DNA from: Methanocorpusculum sp. UBA424
GTDB lineage: Archaea; Halobacteriota; Methanomicrobia; Methanomicrobiales; Methanocorpusculaceae
Assembly: GCA_002498375.1 (NCBI GenBank)
Contig: DAHC01000005.1
Coordinates: 87,149 to 151,148, forward strand
Direction: 5' to 3'
Length of the DNA stretch: 64,000 nt
Below are positions 43,571-52,182 of this stretch, piece after piece. Under the pieces are notes generated by a model. It was not told where the DNA came from and searched no databases. It saw nothing but the letters and a program-made list of their open reading frames with translations. The position numbers and the translations under genes are program-made. Position 1 is the stretch's first letter, and the number at the start of each line of letters is the position of its first letter.

Positions 43571-43646
43571 TGCGGCTTATGGAAACGATCCTCTCCAAAT
43601 GTAAAAAACAGCAAAATTATAATATCTCATGTAGATATGTATCTCT

Positions 43647-43937
43647 ATGTTCAATCCGTTTAAAAAATCCGCATCCAGGCAGGAACCTGAAATGGAAGAG
43701 TATGACGAGTTCGATGAATCTGATGAATCCGTTGTCATCTGGGAGCGGTACAACACCGAGACCGGCGAGGTGGAAGAGATCCTTGAGCTGGAATGCTATG
43801 AAGAGGACGGGCTTAAAGCGATGGAAACGCTCACCGATGTGAAAAGACCGAACGGTGAGTGGCAGGGATTCCGGTATGTGTACATCTCGAACGGGGTGGA
43901 GAAACACATCCGTCCAAAAGACAACAAATACCCCTGA
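43647..43937 (+). CDS. Hypothetical small acidic protein
   Basis: The 96-residue protein is very acidic in its first half (MEEYDEFDESDESVVIWERY, ETGEVEEILELECYEEDGLK) with a basic start (FNPFKKSASR). It has no recognised domain, membrane segment or metal motif. It precedes PhzF by 17 bp, so it is likely in the same transcript. A TATA-like run (AAAATTATAATATC) lies about 30-35 bp before the start. Confidence 0.65.
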   Translation: MFNPFKKSASRQEPEMEEYDEFDESDESVVIWERYNTETGEVEEILELECYEEDGLKAMETLTDVKRPNGEWQGFRYVYISNGVEKHIRPKDNKYP

Positions 43938-43954
43938 TTTTTTCGGGGTGAGCT

Positions 43955-44830
43955 ATGGAGACATACAGATATCGAAAAGCGGATGCCTTCACCTCGGATG
44001 CTTCCAACGGCAATCCTGCCGCCTGCCTTTTTTTGGACAAAAACCAGATCCTTTCAGAAGACGCTATGCTGGAGATAGCCGGACAGCACAGAGGTTTTGT
44101 TTCTGAAGTGATCTATTGTCGGAGCCACGACGGTATTTTTCTCACATACTACTCGTCCGAAGGCGAGGTAAGTTTCTGCGGGCATGGAACGATCGCCTGC
44201 ATGTATACGTTAATTAAGAACACGCCGAGTCTTTTTTCATGCAGCGAGATCCCCATACACACGAACAAAAAAGGGAAGCTCACCGTCTATAACAGGATCG
44301 CGGATGAGGACGCTGTATTTATCTCCGCTCCCGCGCCGAGTTATCTGTCGACCAGTCTAAAACCGGAGGATACTGCTGCGCCGCTTTGTTTGTGCGATGA
44401 GGATATCAGTCGGGAATTTCCAATCGAGGTCATCGACGCCGGACTTCGGACATTGATCGTGCCGCTGAACTCTTTCCAAAAACTCGTTTCCATCTATCCG
44501 GATGAACCGGGTCTCAAGGAGTTCTGCCTGCAAAATGATATCGACATCATTCTGATCTTTTCTCTGGACCCGGTCGATACAAATAATATTGCCCATACAA
44601 GGGTTTTTGCACCGAAATTTGGATATTTGGAGGATCCTGCGACCGGTTCCGGAAATAGCGCGTTTGGATACTACATGTTAAAACACGATATATGGGACGG
44701 TTCATTGTGTTCCATCGAACAAGGGGGAAACAACAGAGTATTTAATAGTATCAAACTTCAGTTTCAGGACGATCTCCTGCTGTTTGGCGGTAAAGCCACG
44801 ATCCGCATCGACGGTGTGTACTATTATTAA
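43955..44830 (+). CDS. PhzF family isomerase-like protein
   Basis: This 291-residue protein has the PhzF fold signature: DAFTSDASNGNPAACLFLDK at the N-terminus, the active-site region HRGFVSEVIYC, EVSFCGHGTIACMYTLIKN, and RVFAPKFGYLEDPATGSGNS near the C-terminus. PhzF proteins are diaminopimelate epimerase-like isomerases; most are not in phenazine pathways and their substrates are unknown. It follows the small acidic protein. Confidence 0.9.
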   Translation: METYRYRKADAFTSDASNGNPAACLFLDKNQILSEDAMLEIAGQHRGFVSEVIYCRSHDGIFLTYYSSEGEVSFCGHGTIACMYTLIKNTPSLFSCSEIPIHTNKKGKLTVYNRIADEDAVFISAPAPSYLSTSLKPEDTAAPLCLCDEDISREFPIEVIDAGLRTLIVPLNSFQKLVSIYPDEPGLKEFCLQNDIDIILIFSLDPVDTNNIAHTRVFAPKFGYLEDPATGSGNSAFGYYMLKHDIWDGSLCSIEQGGNNRVFNSIKLQFQDDLLLFGGKATIRIDGVYYY

Positions 44831-44943
44831 CAGAGAACCCCAAAGAAAAATGCCCGACCATCAATTGAGATGAGGGCCTAGATAAAAATTGGCGGGGACT
44901 GGATTAAATACTGCCGTGCAGAACGTATCATTTACCTGAGAAT

Positions 44944-45585
44944 ATGATCGCAGCCAAACCTGAAAAAAAACAACTGACAAGAGAATTGTTTGCTTTTCTT
45001 GCCATAACCTTTGCCGCAACCTATCTCCTTGAGATCTTTGTGATTATGCAGGAGGGGTCCGGGATATTATCCAGCAAGTGGGTGCTCATTCCGATGTACA
45101 TTCCGGCTGTTGGTGCAATACTGTGTATGGTCGGATTCAAATCAAAGGCTTTGACAAAGCAGTCAAAACAATTCCTTGCCATGTTCCTGCTCGCTTCCGC
45201 TGTCACGCTGGTGGAGGGATTATATCAGCCTCTTCTTGGAACGATCGGACCTCTTCCCCTTCTTACCGCGATCATCTCTGTTGCGGCATTCCTACTGGTT
45301 CTCCTGCAGAACCTGAAAGCATCCGGGAGGAGAAGCCTCTCTGACGCAAAACTATCCTTTGGACATAATTACCGGTACTACCTCATCATACCGGTAATCT
45401 TCTCGGTGCTGTTCATCCTTGCGTATTTCATGATCCATATGCTTGGACTGAGCCTTCCGACGATGGAATACAGTCCTGGCTCATTCTTCGTGTTCATTGG
45501 CATGTCCGTATTGACGTTCGTTATTACATGGCCCAAATATTTCGGAGAAGAGTACGGCTGGGGCTTGAAGAACCCTAGTTCTTAA
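44944..45585 (+). pseudogene. Truncated CPBP-family intramembrane protease
   Basis: The 213-residue frame has an N-terminal run of five or six TM segments, then stops right at FGEEYGWG. In the CPBP (CAAX-protease/bacteriocin-processing) family, EExxWRG is the first catalytic motif, and about 90 residues with the later catalytic motifs normally follow. Here the frame ends with a short unrelated tail, so those parts are missing. I see no continuation in another frame downstream. It is likely a decayed gene broken at this point. Confidence 0.7.
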
Positions 45586-45875
45586 TCCCTTCTTGAAAAT
45601 AAGCCCATAGCGCCGAGATTTTCGCATCGCTTTTGAACGGCGTGATCCCTGCCGTGCGTGTCGTAAATGTGGCGGCGATACAGAGTTAATCGTTCATCCG
45701 TTCGACATGACGGGAGCGTCTTGTCGGTCCCGGGCGAACCGGAGCAGCACCTCTGCCTGCAGCGCCGCCGCGCCCAGGGTAAAAATGAGGCGGTATGACG
45801 TCCCGGCAAATTTGCCGGAAGGTCGCGATCGAGAACAGCAATACTTATATGGGTGGTATCCATACAAGCTATCTT
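45586..45875. other. Unassigned stretch after the truncated protease
   Basis: A minus-strand frame (45582-46172) covers this stretch but overlaps a well-supported lipoprotein gene and has an implausible, Arg- and Cys-rich composition. No known domain is visible on either strand. The break in the CPBP gene and the change in base composition suggest this is the edge of an inserted or deleted segment. An A/T run CAATACTTATATGGG near 45839-45853 is probably the lipoprotein promoter. Confidence 0.4.
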
Positions 45876-46589
45876 ATGAAGTATCTGACAATTCTGTTGG
45901 TTCTCCTGCTCGCTGTGAGCCTGGCGGCGAGCGGCTGCACGAGTACGACCGCCGACCCTGCACCGACACCCGGGACGGCCGCGTCGACCACGGCGAAATA
46001 TTCGATCGGTGACGTTGTGCAGGTCGATCCGTCGAATCCCAATTACAGCGAGTATGCCGCACTGTTGATCGTAGATGTAGGCGAAATCTACTATACATGC
46101 GAGGTTGTCGTCCGGGAGTCCCCAACCAGCGCATGGATGATATACCCTGAAAATCGGATGACGTCTCGCCATACAGATTTAGAATTCGGTTTCCCACACT
46201 ACATGGAACAGGTAGACCCGGGCACTATTGCGACGTGGACGGCCACACCAACGCCGACGCTGACGCCTAAACCGACGCCAACTCTGAAACCCGATACGGC
46301 GACCTTGGGCGAGAAGAACGCCGCGGCGAAGGCGTTGAGTTACCTACGATATTCGGCGTTCTCGCGCGAAGGATTGATCGACCAACTCGAGTTTGAAGGA
46401 TTCTCCCACACAGAGGCCGTGTATGGCGCTGACCAATCCGGCGCTGACTGGTATGAGCAGGCGGCGAAGAAGGCTGAGCAGTATTTGAAATACTCGTCGT
46501 TCTCCCGGTCCGGGCTGATCGACCAACTGGAGTTTGAGGGATTCACCCGCTCACAGGCTGAATATGGGGTGAAGGCGGTCGGGTACTAA
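45876..46589 (+). CDS. Ltp-repeat lipoprotein
   Basis: From ATG 45876 the protein is 237 residues. It has a lipobox AASGC (Cys21), a linker rich in Thr and Pro (TPTPTLTPKPTPTLKP), and two tandem repeats of about 45 residues, 146-190 and 191-235. Each contains the SxF-S-R-x-GLIDQLEFEGF core. This matches the Lipoprotein_Ltp domain, named from the phage TP-J34 superinfection-exclusion lipoprotein. The lead segment (41-115) is unassigned. It would sit on the outer cell face; a phage-exclusion role in an archaeon is speculation. Confidence 0.82.
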   Translation: MKYLTILLVLLLAVSLAASGCTSTTADPAPTPGTAASTTAKYSIGDVVQVDPSNPNYSEYAALLIVDVGEIYYTCEVVVRESPTSAWMIYPENRMTSRHTDLEFGFPHYMEQVDPGTIATWTATPTPTLTPKPTPTLKPDTATLGEKNAAAKALSYLRYSAFSREGLIDQLEFEGFSHTEAVYGADQSGADWYEQAAKKAEQYLKYSSFSRSGLIDQLEFEGFTRSQAEYGVKAVGY

Positions 46590-47050
46590 CCCCCTTTCTC
46601 CTACCCGGATACTCCCGGACAAGGCCATTTTGCGCCCTGTTAAAAGTGGTTGTGGTGGAGTTACGCCTTCACCGGCGCGGCGATCAGCTGAACCAGGGCG
46701 TCCCACGCCTCCGGCTGCTCCTCACGGATGCCTTCATCGGTACCGGGAGCGGGTTGATCGCAAACAGCAATATTCTCATAGCATTTCTGCCGATTCTTCT
46801 TCTTATGGGAATATTTGCTGCCGTTCTCATCAGGTCGCGGGTATGGAAGGATGAAACAGGCAGTGAAAGTATCGAAAAACCATCCTCTCTCTGAACAGCT
46901 CATCTCTGATCCATGTGAGTTCAACAGAGTTTTATCGACACCGAAAGGTGGTGGAAGTGTCAGCTCACTCTGTTAATTGAGATATTTCCGCTGTTCCGTC
47001 TCATAGCGACGAATACTGCCTTAAATCACGATTTAACGACCTTAAAAGAG
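46590..47050. other. Intergenic stretch with a possible membrane-protein remnant
   Basis: A plus-strand frame (46646-46894, 82 codons) ends with a good TM segment (ILIAFLPILLLMGIFAAVLI) and a short charged tail, but its first half looks non-coding. It may be a small membrane protein with a later, non-standard start, or a fragment. The rest holds no gene I can support; the tRNA-Thr gene follows on the other strand. Confidence 0.35.
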
Positions 47051-47122
47051 AGCCGTCGGAGGGACTTGAACCCTCGGCCTGCTGATTACGAATCAGCCGC
47101 TATACCGCTAAGCCACGACGGC
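47051..47122 (-). tRNA. tRNA-Thr (CGT)
   Basis: On the minus strand GCCGTCG pairs with CGACGGC in the acceptor. The D arm is GCTT-AGCGGTAT-AGC, the anticodon arm GCTGA-TTCGTAA-TCAGC (CGT), and the T arm GAGGG-TTCAAGT-CCCTC. Length is 72 nt with discriminator T and no encoded CCA. Confidence 0.95.
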
Positions 47123-47173
47123 ACATTATGTGCTTAAACACATTGCCTGTTAGACAATAAATAAGTTATTGAT

Positions 47174-47467
47174 TTATGAGTATCCCTGCAGGGTCGCGGT
47201 GTCGGATCCATCGGTATGCGCCCCGCCGGAGATCTGCCCGAACTTCGCCTCGTAGTCTTTCACGCTCTTATCCAAAGCTGCCAGAAGTTTCTTCGCATGC
47301 GTCGGGCTGATCGCTACGATAGCCTTGGCTTTTGCCTGGTTTGCCATCGGCAGCTGATGTAAAAACATCATCGTGAACTCATCATCCTTGAATGCGATCT
47401 GGATCATATTGCTGTACACGGGATCAAGGTTTTGAGGAATCTGAATGTTGAGTTCGCTGCCTGCCAT
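47174..47467 (-). CDS. DUF3467 family protein
   Basis: The 97-residue protein contains LDPVYSNMIQIAFKDDEFTM and KAIVAISPTHAKKLLAALDK, followed by a helix DYEAKFGQ, the pattern of DUF3467. The family is small, soluble and of unknown function; it occurs in bacteria and methanogens. It is divergent from the Cas4-like gene, with only 45 bp between the start codons, so the promoters overlap or abut. Confidence 0.85.
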   Translation of the reverse strand: MAGSELNIQIPQNLDPVYSNMIQIAFKDDEFTMMFLHQLPMANQAKAKAIVAISPTHAKKLLAALDKSVKDYEAKFGQISGGAHTDGSDTATLQGYS

Positions 47468-47512
47468 AATTATTAATAGTGTGTTAGACGAACTTATGTT
47501 TATGGAGTCGTC

Positions 47513-48196
47513 ATGCCGGTCGAAAAAATCTCTGTAACTGATGTGGTGAAAGCAGGCACCTGTCCCATGCAGTTGTACCTGGCAAAATCCACCGACACCC
47601 CCTACGAAGAGCCGATTAAATATACGGTTGCAAAACAGCTTTCCTATTATCTCGGGGATATCCTCTCTGTCGAGGATGTATGGGAAGAAGGGCTGAAAAA
47701 TATGGTGCCGGAGGATCAGCCCGCGCTTACCTATCTCGAACAGATGGTTGCTGCCTGCAGCAAACTGACCTGGCGTCAGGCCGAACGATATGACGTCCCG
47801 GTTTTTTCTGAAAAATACGGTATATACGGGAAGGTCGACCGATTCTTTGACGACAGTTTTTCTCTGGTAAAAAGCGGCGACGCGCCGACCCGCGGCGTCT
47901 ATCTTTCGGATCGCCTTAGGGTGGTCTGCTATGCGGTCTGTCTTGAAGAGATGTTCGGCAAACCCTTCTACGGGCGCGTCGAGTATCTCGGTTCAGGGAC
48001 GATACGCAGTGTCGTTGTAGAACCAAAAGACCGCCGCGCATTATTCCTTGCACTAAGGGCGGCAGAAAAAGTGCTTGCAGGGGGGATTCCGAAAGTAGTC
48101 CGGGGTCCATACTGCACCCGGTGTAAATTTGTTGAAACCTGCTCTGCTGTTGAAAAACCGAAATCTCTCTTTTCCAAAATGATGTCAAAGGCATAA
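47513..48196 (+). CDS. Lone Cas4-like iron-sulfur protein
   Basis: This 227-residue protein has the Cas4 plan. An N-terminal cysteine (Cys17 in GTCPMQLYL) and a C-terminal trio (Cys201, Cys204, Cys210 in GPYCTRCKFVETCSA) would hold a 4Fe-4S cluster. In the PD-(D/E)XK core, Asp109 (GKVDR) and Lys120 (LVKSG) are present, but the acidic residue two before Lys is Leu118. The usual motif-III Gln in QxxxYA is Arg136. Nuclease activity is therefore doubtful. Cas4 normally trims spacers or resects DNA ends. No CRISPR array or cas gene adjoins it; the DtxR/FeoA gene follows 39 bp downstream. Confidence 0.82.
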   Translation: MPVEKISVTDVVKAGTCPMQLYLAKSTDTPYEEPIKYTVAKQLSYYLGDILSVEDVWEEGLKNMVPEDQPALTYLEQMVAACSKLTWRQAERYDVPVFSEKYGIYGKVDRFFDDSFSLVKSGDAPTRGVYLSDRLRVVCYAVCLEEMFGKPFYGRVEYLGSGTIRSVVVEPKDRRALFLALRAAEKVLAGGIPKVVRGPYCTRCKFVETCSAVEKPKSLFSKMMSKA

Positions 48197-48235
48197 CATA
48201 GATATTCTGAAAACAAAGATACTAAGATAGTACGA

Positions 48236-48937
48236 ATGACCTTTGAACTCTCAGAAGATATTCTCGAAGCAATACTCAATACCGGAGAAGCGGCGGTAAA
48301 GGTTTCTCATCTGGAAAATCTGGCAAACGGCAACACTGACGGGCTCAAAAAAGCGGTCACCTGCCTCAAAGACAAAGGCTATGTCACCGAATCCGCAGAG
48401 GGAATTTCACTCACGGATAAGGGAACCGTCAAGGCGTCCCAGGTGGCGCGCAAGCATGCGGTCCTGACCAGTTTCCTCACCGACGTTCTCGGCACCGAAC
48501 CGGATCATGCATCGAAAGAAGCATGCCAAATGGAACACAGCATCTCGTCGGAGACGATCGAACGCCTTGATACGTTCCTGGAAAACCGCGGACCCGGCGG
48601 ACACAAATCCGGGCGCGGGAGACCCTGGGGAAGACGCCCGGCCCACATGGATCATGCCGTCTTTCAGGAGCACGAAGGGCACGCCGGCCTCACGAAACGC
48701 AATCCGATCATTTCCTTATCCGAGTGCGAGGAAGGTTCCCTTCTGCATGTTTCCATGATCCGGTGTTTTGGAAAACACAGCAGACTCATCGATCTCGGCG
48801 TCATTCCCGGCGAACTGATCACACTTCGGCGAAAACTCGACAATAACGCCGTCGTGATAACCGTCAAAGGGTGTGATATCGCCTTAAGTCCCGAGGTCGC
48901 CGAGAATATTCTGGTCGAGCGGTGCAATACCCAATGA
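48236..48937 (+). CDS. DtxR-type metal-dependent regulator with FeoA domain
   Basis: The 233-residue protein has a DtxR-like winged helix (LSEDILEAILNTGEAAVKVS) and dimerisation/metal domain (SKEACQMEHSISSETIERLD, with the C..E..H ligands). A Gly/His/Arg-rich linker follows (GPGGHKSGRGRPWGRRPAHM), then a C-terminal FeoA-like SH3 domain (GKHSRLIDLGVIPGELITLR). It probably senses Fe2+ or Mn2+ and controls iron uptake, and its FeoA part may also act with FeoB. It overlaps feoB by 4 bases. Confidence 0.9.
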   Translation: MTFELSEDILEAILNTGEAAVKVSHLENLANGNTDGLKKAVTCLKDKGYVTESAEGISLTDKGTVKASQVARKHAVLTSFLTDVLGTEPDHASKEACQMEHSISSETIERLDTFLENRGPGGHKSGRGRPWGRRPAHMDHAVFQEHEGHAGLTKRNPIISLSECEEGSLLHVSMIRCFGKHSRLIDLGVIPGELITLRRKLDNNAVVITVKGCDIALSPEVAENILVERCNTQ

Positions 48938-50808
48938 TGCGCCGCGCCGCTCTGCTCGGGAATCCCAGTGTTGGAAAGTCCCTCATCTTCAATCATCTGA
49001 CCGGTCTTGGTGTCGAGGTGAGCAATTATCCGGGTACCACGGTCGGACTGATGACCGGTATCGTCCGCTACAACGAAACAGAGTTTTCCCTCACCGATCT
49101 GCCGGGTATTTATTCGCTGTCGGGAAAATCCGACGAGGAACAGCTCGTCAGAGAATACCTCATCACCGGCGATGCCGATCTGATCGTCGCGGTTTTGGAT
49201 GCCAAACATCTTGAGCGGAATCTGTATCTTCTTTTGCAGGCTGCCGAGATCAGAAAACCTCTGGTTATCGTTTTGAATATGATGGACGATGCCAGGTCTG
49301 CGGGAAAAATCATCGACACCTCCGCTCTTTCGCAAAAGTTCGGCGTTCCGGTGATCGAGACGATCGCGACCGAGGGAAAAAATCTGGAGAAGATCGCCGA
49401 CTACGTCATCGGCGCCGAACTTCCCGTTCCGGCAATCGTTCCGCGGTACGATCATCACATCGAAGCGGCGGCAAAAAATCTGCAGAAATTTCACAATCTC
49501 TCCGCGGCCGAAGCGCTCTTTGCACTGGAAAACGTTTCCTTAAGCACGCTTTCGCCGGAGGTGATGGAGAGTGCAGCAGCCATTTCATCCGAGATCGAAA
49601 AACGGCATATGATGTCTCCTGAACAAATCATCGGAGCAAACCGTCACAACACGGCAAAAGCGATCTCTGATGAGGTGACGACGATCACTCCCCAGAAGAA
49701 GCGCCGGGATCTCGACTCGCTTCTGACCCGCGGGTTTCCGGGGATCCCGATCCTGATCATCACGATGATAGGGATCCTCGGGGTCGTTTTCCTCCTTGGA
49801 GGATTCCTGGAGGAGGCCATCATCAGCGTGATGACGACGTATCTTCTGGACCCCTTCCATGCGCTGAATCTTGCGCCGTTTTGGGATACGGTGGGCGGCG
49901 CCGTGATCCTTGCCCTCATGTCGGGTCTCGGGATCGCATTTCCGTACGTGTTTCTCTTCTACATCTTCATCTCGATTCTGGAGGACACCGGATATCTGAC
50001 CCGCGCCGCTTTTCTTGCCGACCGGGGAATGCATCATCTCGGGCTTCACGGGCAGGGGCTCATCCCGCTCGTTCTCTCGTTTGGCTGCAGTGTGCCCGCG
50101 ATCATGAGCACGCGTTTTCTTCCGACCAGACGTGAACGGGTCATTGCCTCGGTTCTTGTGACGATGCTTCCCTGCTCTGCCCGGACAGTGGTCATCTCCG
50201 GGATCGTTGCCTCCTTTATTGGATTCGGCGCCGCATTCTCCATCTACGGGATCGTTTTCATTCTGGTCTTTGTCCTCGGCTGTGTTCTTTCCCGGATCAC
50301 GCCGGGCGAACAGTACGGGATGATCCTTGAGATGGCGCATCTTCGCCGTCCGATCCCGAAGTATGTGGTGAAAAAAGCATGGATGCGTGTCAGAGAGTTC
50401 CTCTACATCGCTATGCCGCTTTTGCTGATCAGCAGTGTGTTTCTGGGGATCTTCGAGTACCTCGGACTTGTCACGATGTTTGAGTCATTCATAGATCCGA
50501 TCTCCACGGCCGTTCTCGGGCTGCCCGGATTTGCGTTCACCGCTCTCATGTTTGGGATCCTGCGTAAAGAGATGGCATTTGAGACACTCGCGGTCCTAGG
50601 GGGAACGACCGATCTTGCTTCGATCCTTTCGAGCAGTCAGCTCTATATCTTTGCCCTCGTGTGCGTTCTCTTTGTTCCCTGTATCTCAACGATCGCCGTT
50701 CTGATGAAGGAGATCGGGGTAAAAGCGGCCGCTCTTATCACGGTGTTCACGCTTCTGCTCGGCACTTCCCTTGGGGCACTTCTGCATTTTGTGTTCATGC
50801 TGGTGTGA
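48934..50808 (+). CDS. feoB: Ferrous iron transporter FeoB
   Basis: From ATG 48934 (ATGA overlap) the protein is 624 residues. An N-terminal G domain has GNPSVGKS (9-16), TTVGL, DLPGIYSL and NMMD. A helical GDI-like domain follows, then a polytopic permease with gate segments (IFISILEDTGYLTRAAFLAD, LSFGCSVPAIMSTR, TMLPCSARTVVIS). It imports Fe2+ across the cell membrane. A GTG at 48922 is in frame but would overlap more. The DtxR/FeoA fusion gene directly upstream is its likely regulator. Confidence 0.95.
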   Translation: MMRRAALLGNPSVGKSLIFNHLTGLGVEVSNYPGTTVGLMTGIVRYNETEFSLTDLPGIYSLSGKSDEEQLVREYLITGDADLIVAVLDAKHLERNLYLLLQAAEIRKPLVIVLNMMDDARSAGKIIDTSALSQKFGVPVIETIATEGKNLEKIADYVIGAELPVPAIVPRYDHHIEAAAKNLQKFHNLSAAEALFALENVSLSTLSPEVMESAAAISSEIEKRHMMSPEQIIGANRHNTAKAISDEVTTITPQKKRRDLDSLLTRGFPGIPILIITMIGILGVVFLLGGFLEEAIISVMTTYLLDPFHALNLAPFWDTVGGAVILALMSGLGIAFPYVFLFYIFISILEDTGYLTRAAFLADRGMHHLGLHGQGLIPLVLSFGCSVPAIMSTRFLPTRRERVIASVLVTMLPCSARTVVISGIVASFIGFGAAFSIYGIVFILVFVLGCVLSRITPGEQYGMILEMAHLRRPIPKYVVKKAWMRVREFLYIAMPLLLISSVFLGIFEYLGLVTMFESFIDPISTAVLGLPGFAFTALMFGILRKEMAFETLAVLGGTTDLASILSSSQLYIFALVCVLFVPCISTIAVLMKEIGVKAAALITVFTLLLGTSLGALLHFVFMLV

Positions 50809-50869
50809 GCGAGGCCCCCTCCCTCCCTCAATAAAAATAACATGAGCGAGAGCCAACAGATGAGTAACA

Positions 50870-51628
50870 ATGCTGACTTTTATCGGGCTTGGCCTCTTTG
50901 ACGAATCTGATGTATCGGTTCGGGGAATGGATGTCATCAGATCTGCCGACACGGTGTTTCTGGAAGTGTACACCTCAGTTCTTACCGGCGCTTCGATCGA
51001 ACGGCTCGAAGCCTGTTACGGAAAAAAGATCACGCCTCTGTACCGGGAGGACGTGGAGATCCATGCAGATAAGATCCTCGATGCCGCCGAGTCCGGGAAC
51101 GCGGTTTTTCTGACCGCAGGCGACTCGATGATCGCGACGACCCATTCGGATCTCAGGATCCGGGCGGCAGATCGAAACATTCAGACGAAAATCATTCACG
51201 GCGCCTCGATCACGACCGCGGTCTGCGGTCTTTCCGGTCTGCAGAACTACCGGTTCGGCAAATCCGTTTCCGTCCCGTTTCCGTACGGAAAATGGTTCCC
51301 GATGACCCCGATCGAGGTCATCTCGGCAAACCTGAAGGAAAATCTCCACACGCTGGTGTTTCTGGATATTCAAAAGGACAAGGAACGCTACATGAAGATC
51401 TCCGAGGCAGTCGATCTGCTGGAAGAGCAGGCCCGCCGCGTGGATGCAAAGATCCCTCTGTATGTCGGCATCGCCCGTGCGGGCTCGCCCGACCCGGCGG
51501 TCCATGCAGGAAGTGCCGAAGAGATGAAATCATTTGACTTCGGCTCCCCTCTGCATATTTTAATCGTCCCGGCAACGCTTCACGACATCGAGCGCGAGTA
51601 TCTGGAGAGGTTTGCGGGTCTATGCTGA
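50870..51628 (+). CDS. dph5: Diphthine synthase
   Basis: This 252-residue SAM-dependent methyltransferase starts with [20 protein letters not shown] and contains [19 protein letters not shown] and [20 protein letters not shown], the tetrapyrrole-methylase-type fold of Dph5. It methylates the 3-amino-3-carboxypropyl group on a conserved histidine of elongation factor 2, on the path to diphthamide. Length is normal. It overlaps the DUF357 gene by 7 bases. Confidence 0.95.
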   Translation: MLTFIGLGLFDESDVSVRGMDVIRSADTVFLEVYTSVLTGASIERLEACYGKKITPLYREDVEIHADKILDAAESGNAVFLTAGDSMIATTHSDLRIRAADRNIQTKIIHGASITTAVCGLSGLQNYRFGKSVSVPFPYGKWFPMTPIEVISANLKENLHTLVFLDIQKDKERYMKISEAVDLLEEQARRVDAKIPLYVGIARAGSPDPAVHAGSAEEMKSFDFGSPLHILIVPATLHDIEREYLERFAGLC

Positions 51629-52182
51629 TCGATGCATACGGGAAAACTTTCGCCGGGGATTCGTGTTCTGAAAAGACCGTTCCGGAAGGCACCGTTCTTG
51701 GACAGACCGCGGACGAGATCCTTGAGATGGTCTCCTGTTATGCATCGGACGGCAGGGTGTTTTACAAAAAAGGCGATCTGGTAAACGCCGCCGCCTCGTT
51801 TGCCTACGGGTACGGCTGGCTGGATGCGGGACGCTTTCTTGGATATCTTGCCGGCTCGCCGTCGGCTCCTCCAAAAATCGATGACCATCTCCCGGATTCT
51901 CTTTTCGAGCATCTTTCCGAGAAGACCTACCGGTATCAGAGGATGCTGACGAGCGCGTTGGAGGGGGTCTCCCCCTCGCCCGATTCTGAGACGGTGATGT
52001 ATGCCGCGGCATGTTCGATCGAGGAGAAGGCACGCTCGTATCTGGACGGAGGGGCCGCTCATCTTCCAGATGATCTCATCAACGCCCTTGTTCAATTTTC
52101 CTACGGTTACGGCTGGCTTGACTGCGGGGTTCGTGCCGGTCTGTTTTCGATTTCCGGAGACCGGCATCTCTTCACCATCTAA
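51622..52182 (+). CDS. DUF357 protein with two repeated domains
   Basis: The 186-residue protein has two similar halves: [20 protein letters not shown] near 52-71 and [20 protein letters not shown] near 153-172, each preceded by a helical region. That matches a duplicated DUF357 domain (small archaeal helical family, function unknown). It overlaps dph5 and so may share its expression. The stop overlaps the convergent aldehyde dehydrogenase stop by 4 bases. Confidence 0.85.
   Translation: MLIDAYGKTFAGDSCSEKTVPEGTVLGQTADEILEMVSCYASDGRVFYKKGDLVNAAASFAYGYGWLDAGRFLGYLAGSPSAPPKIDDHLPDSLFEHLSEKTYRYQRMLTSALEGVSPSPDSETVMYAAACSIEEKARSYLDGGAAHLPDDLINALVQFSYGYGWLDCGVRAGLFSISGDRHLFTI

Noticed and set aside
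45582..46172. 196-codon minus-strand frame after the truncated CPBP gene
   Set aside because: It overlaps most of the first half of the Ltp lipoprotein gene, and its Cys/Arg-rich composition does not resemble any family.
46661..46924. 87-codon minus-strand frame
   Set aside because: Its C-terminal end looks protein-like (EEQPEAWDALVQLIAAP), but the rest reads as an antisense shadow of a hydrophobic stretch. There is not enough to call a gene.
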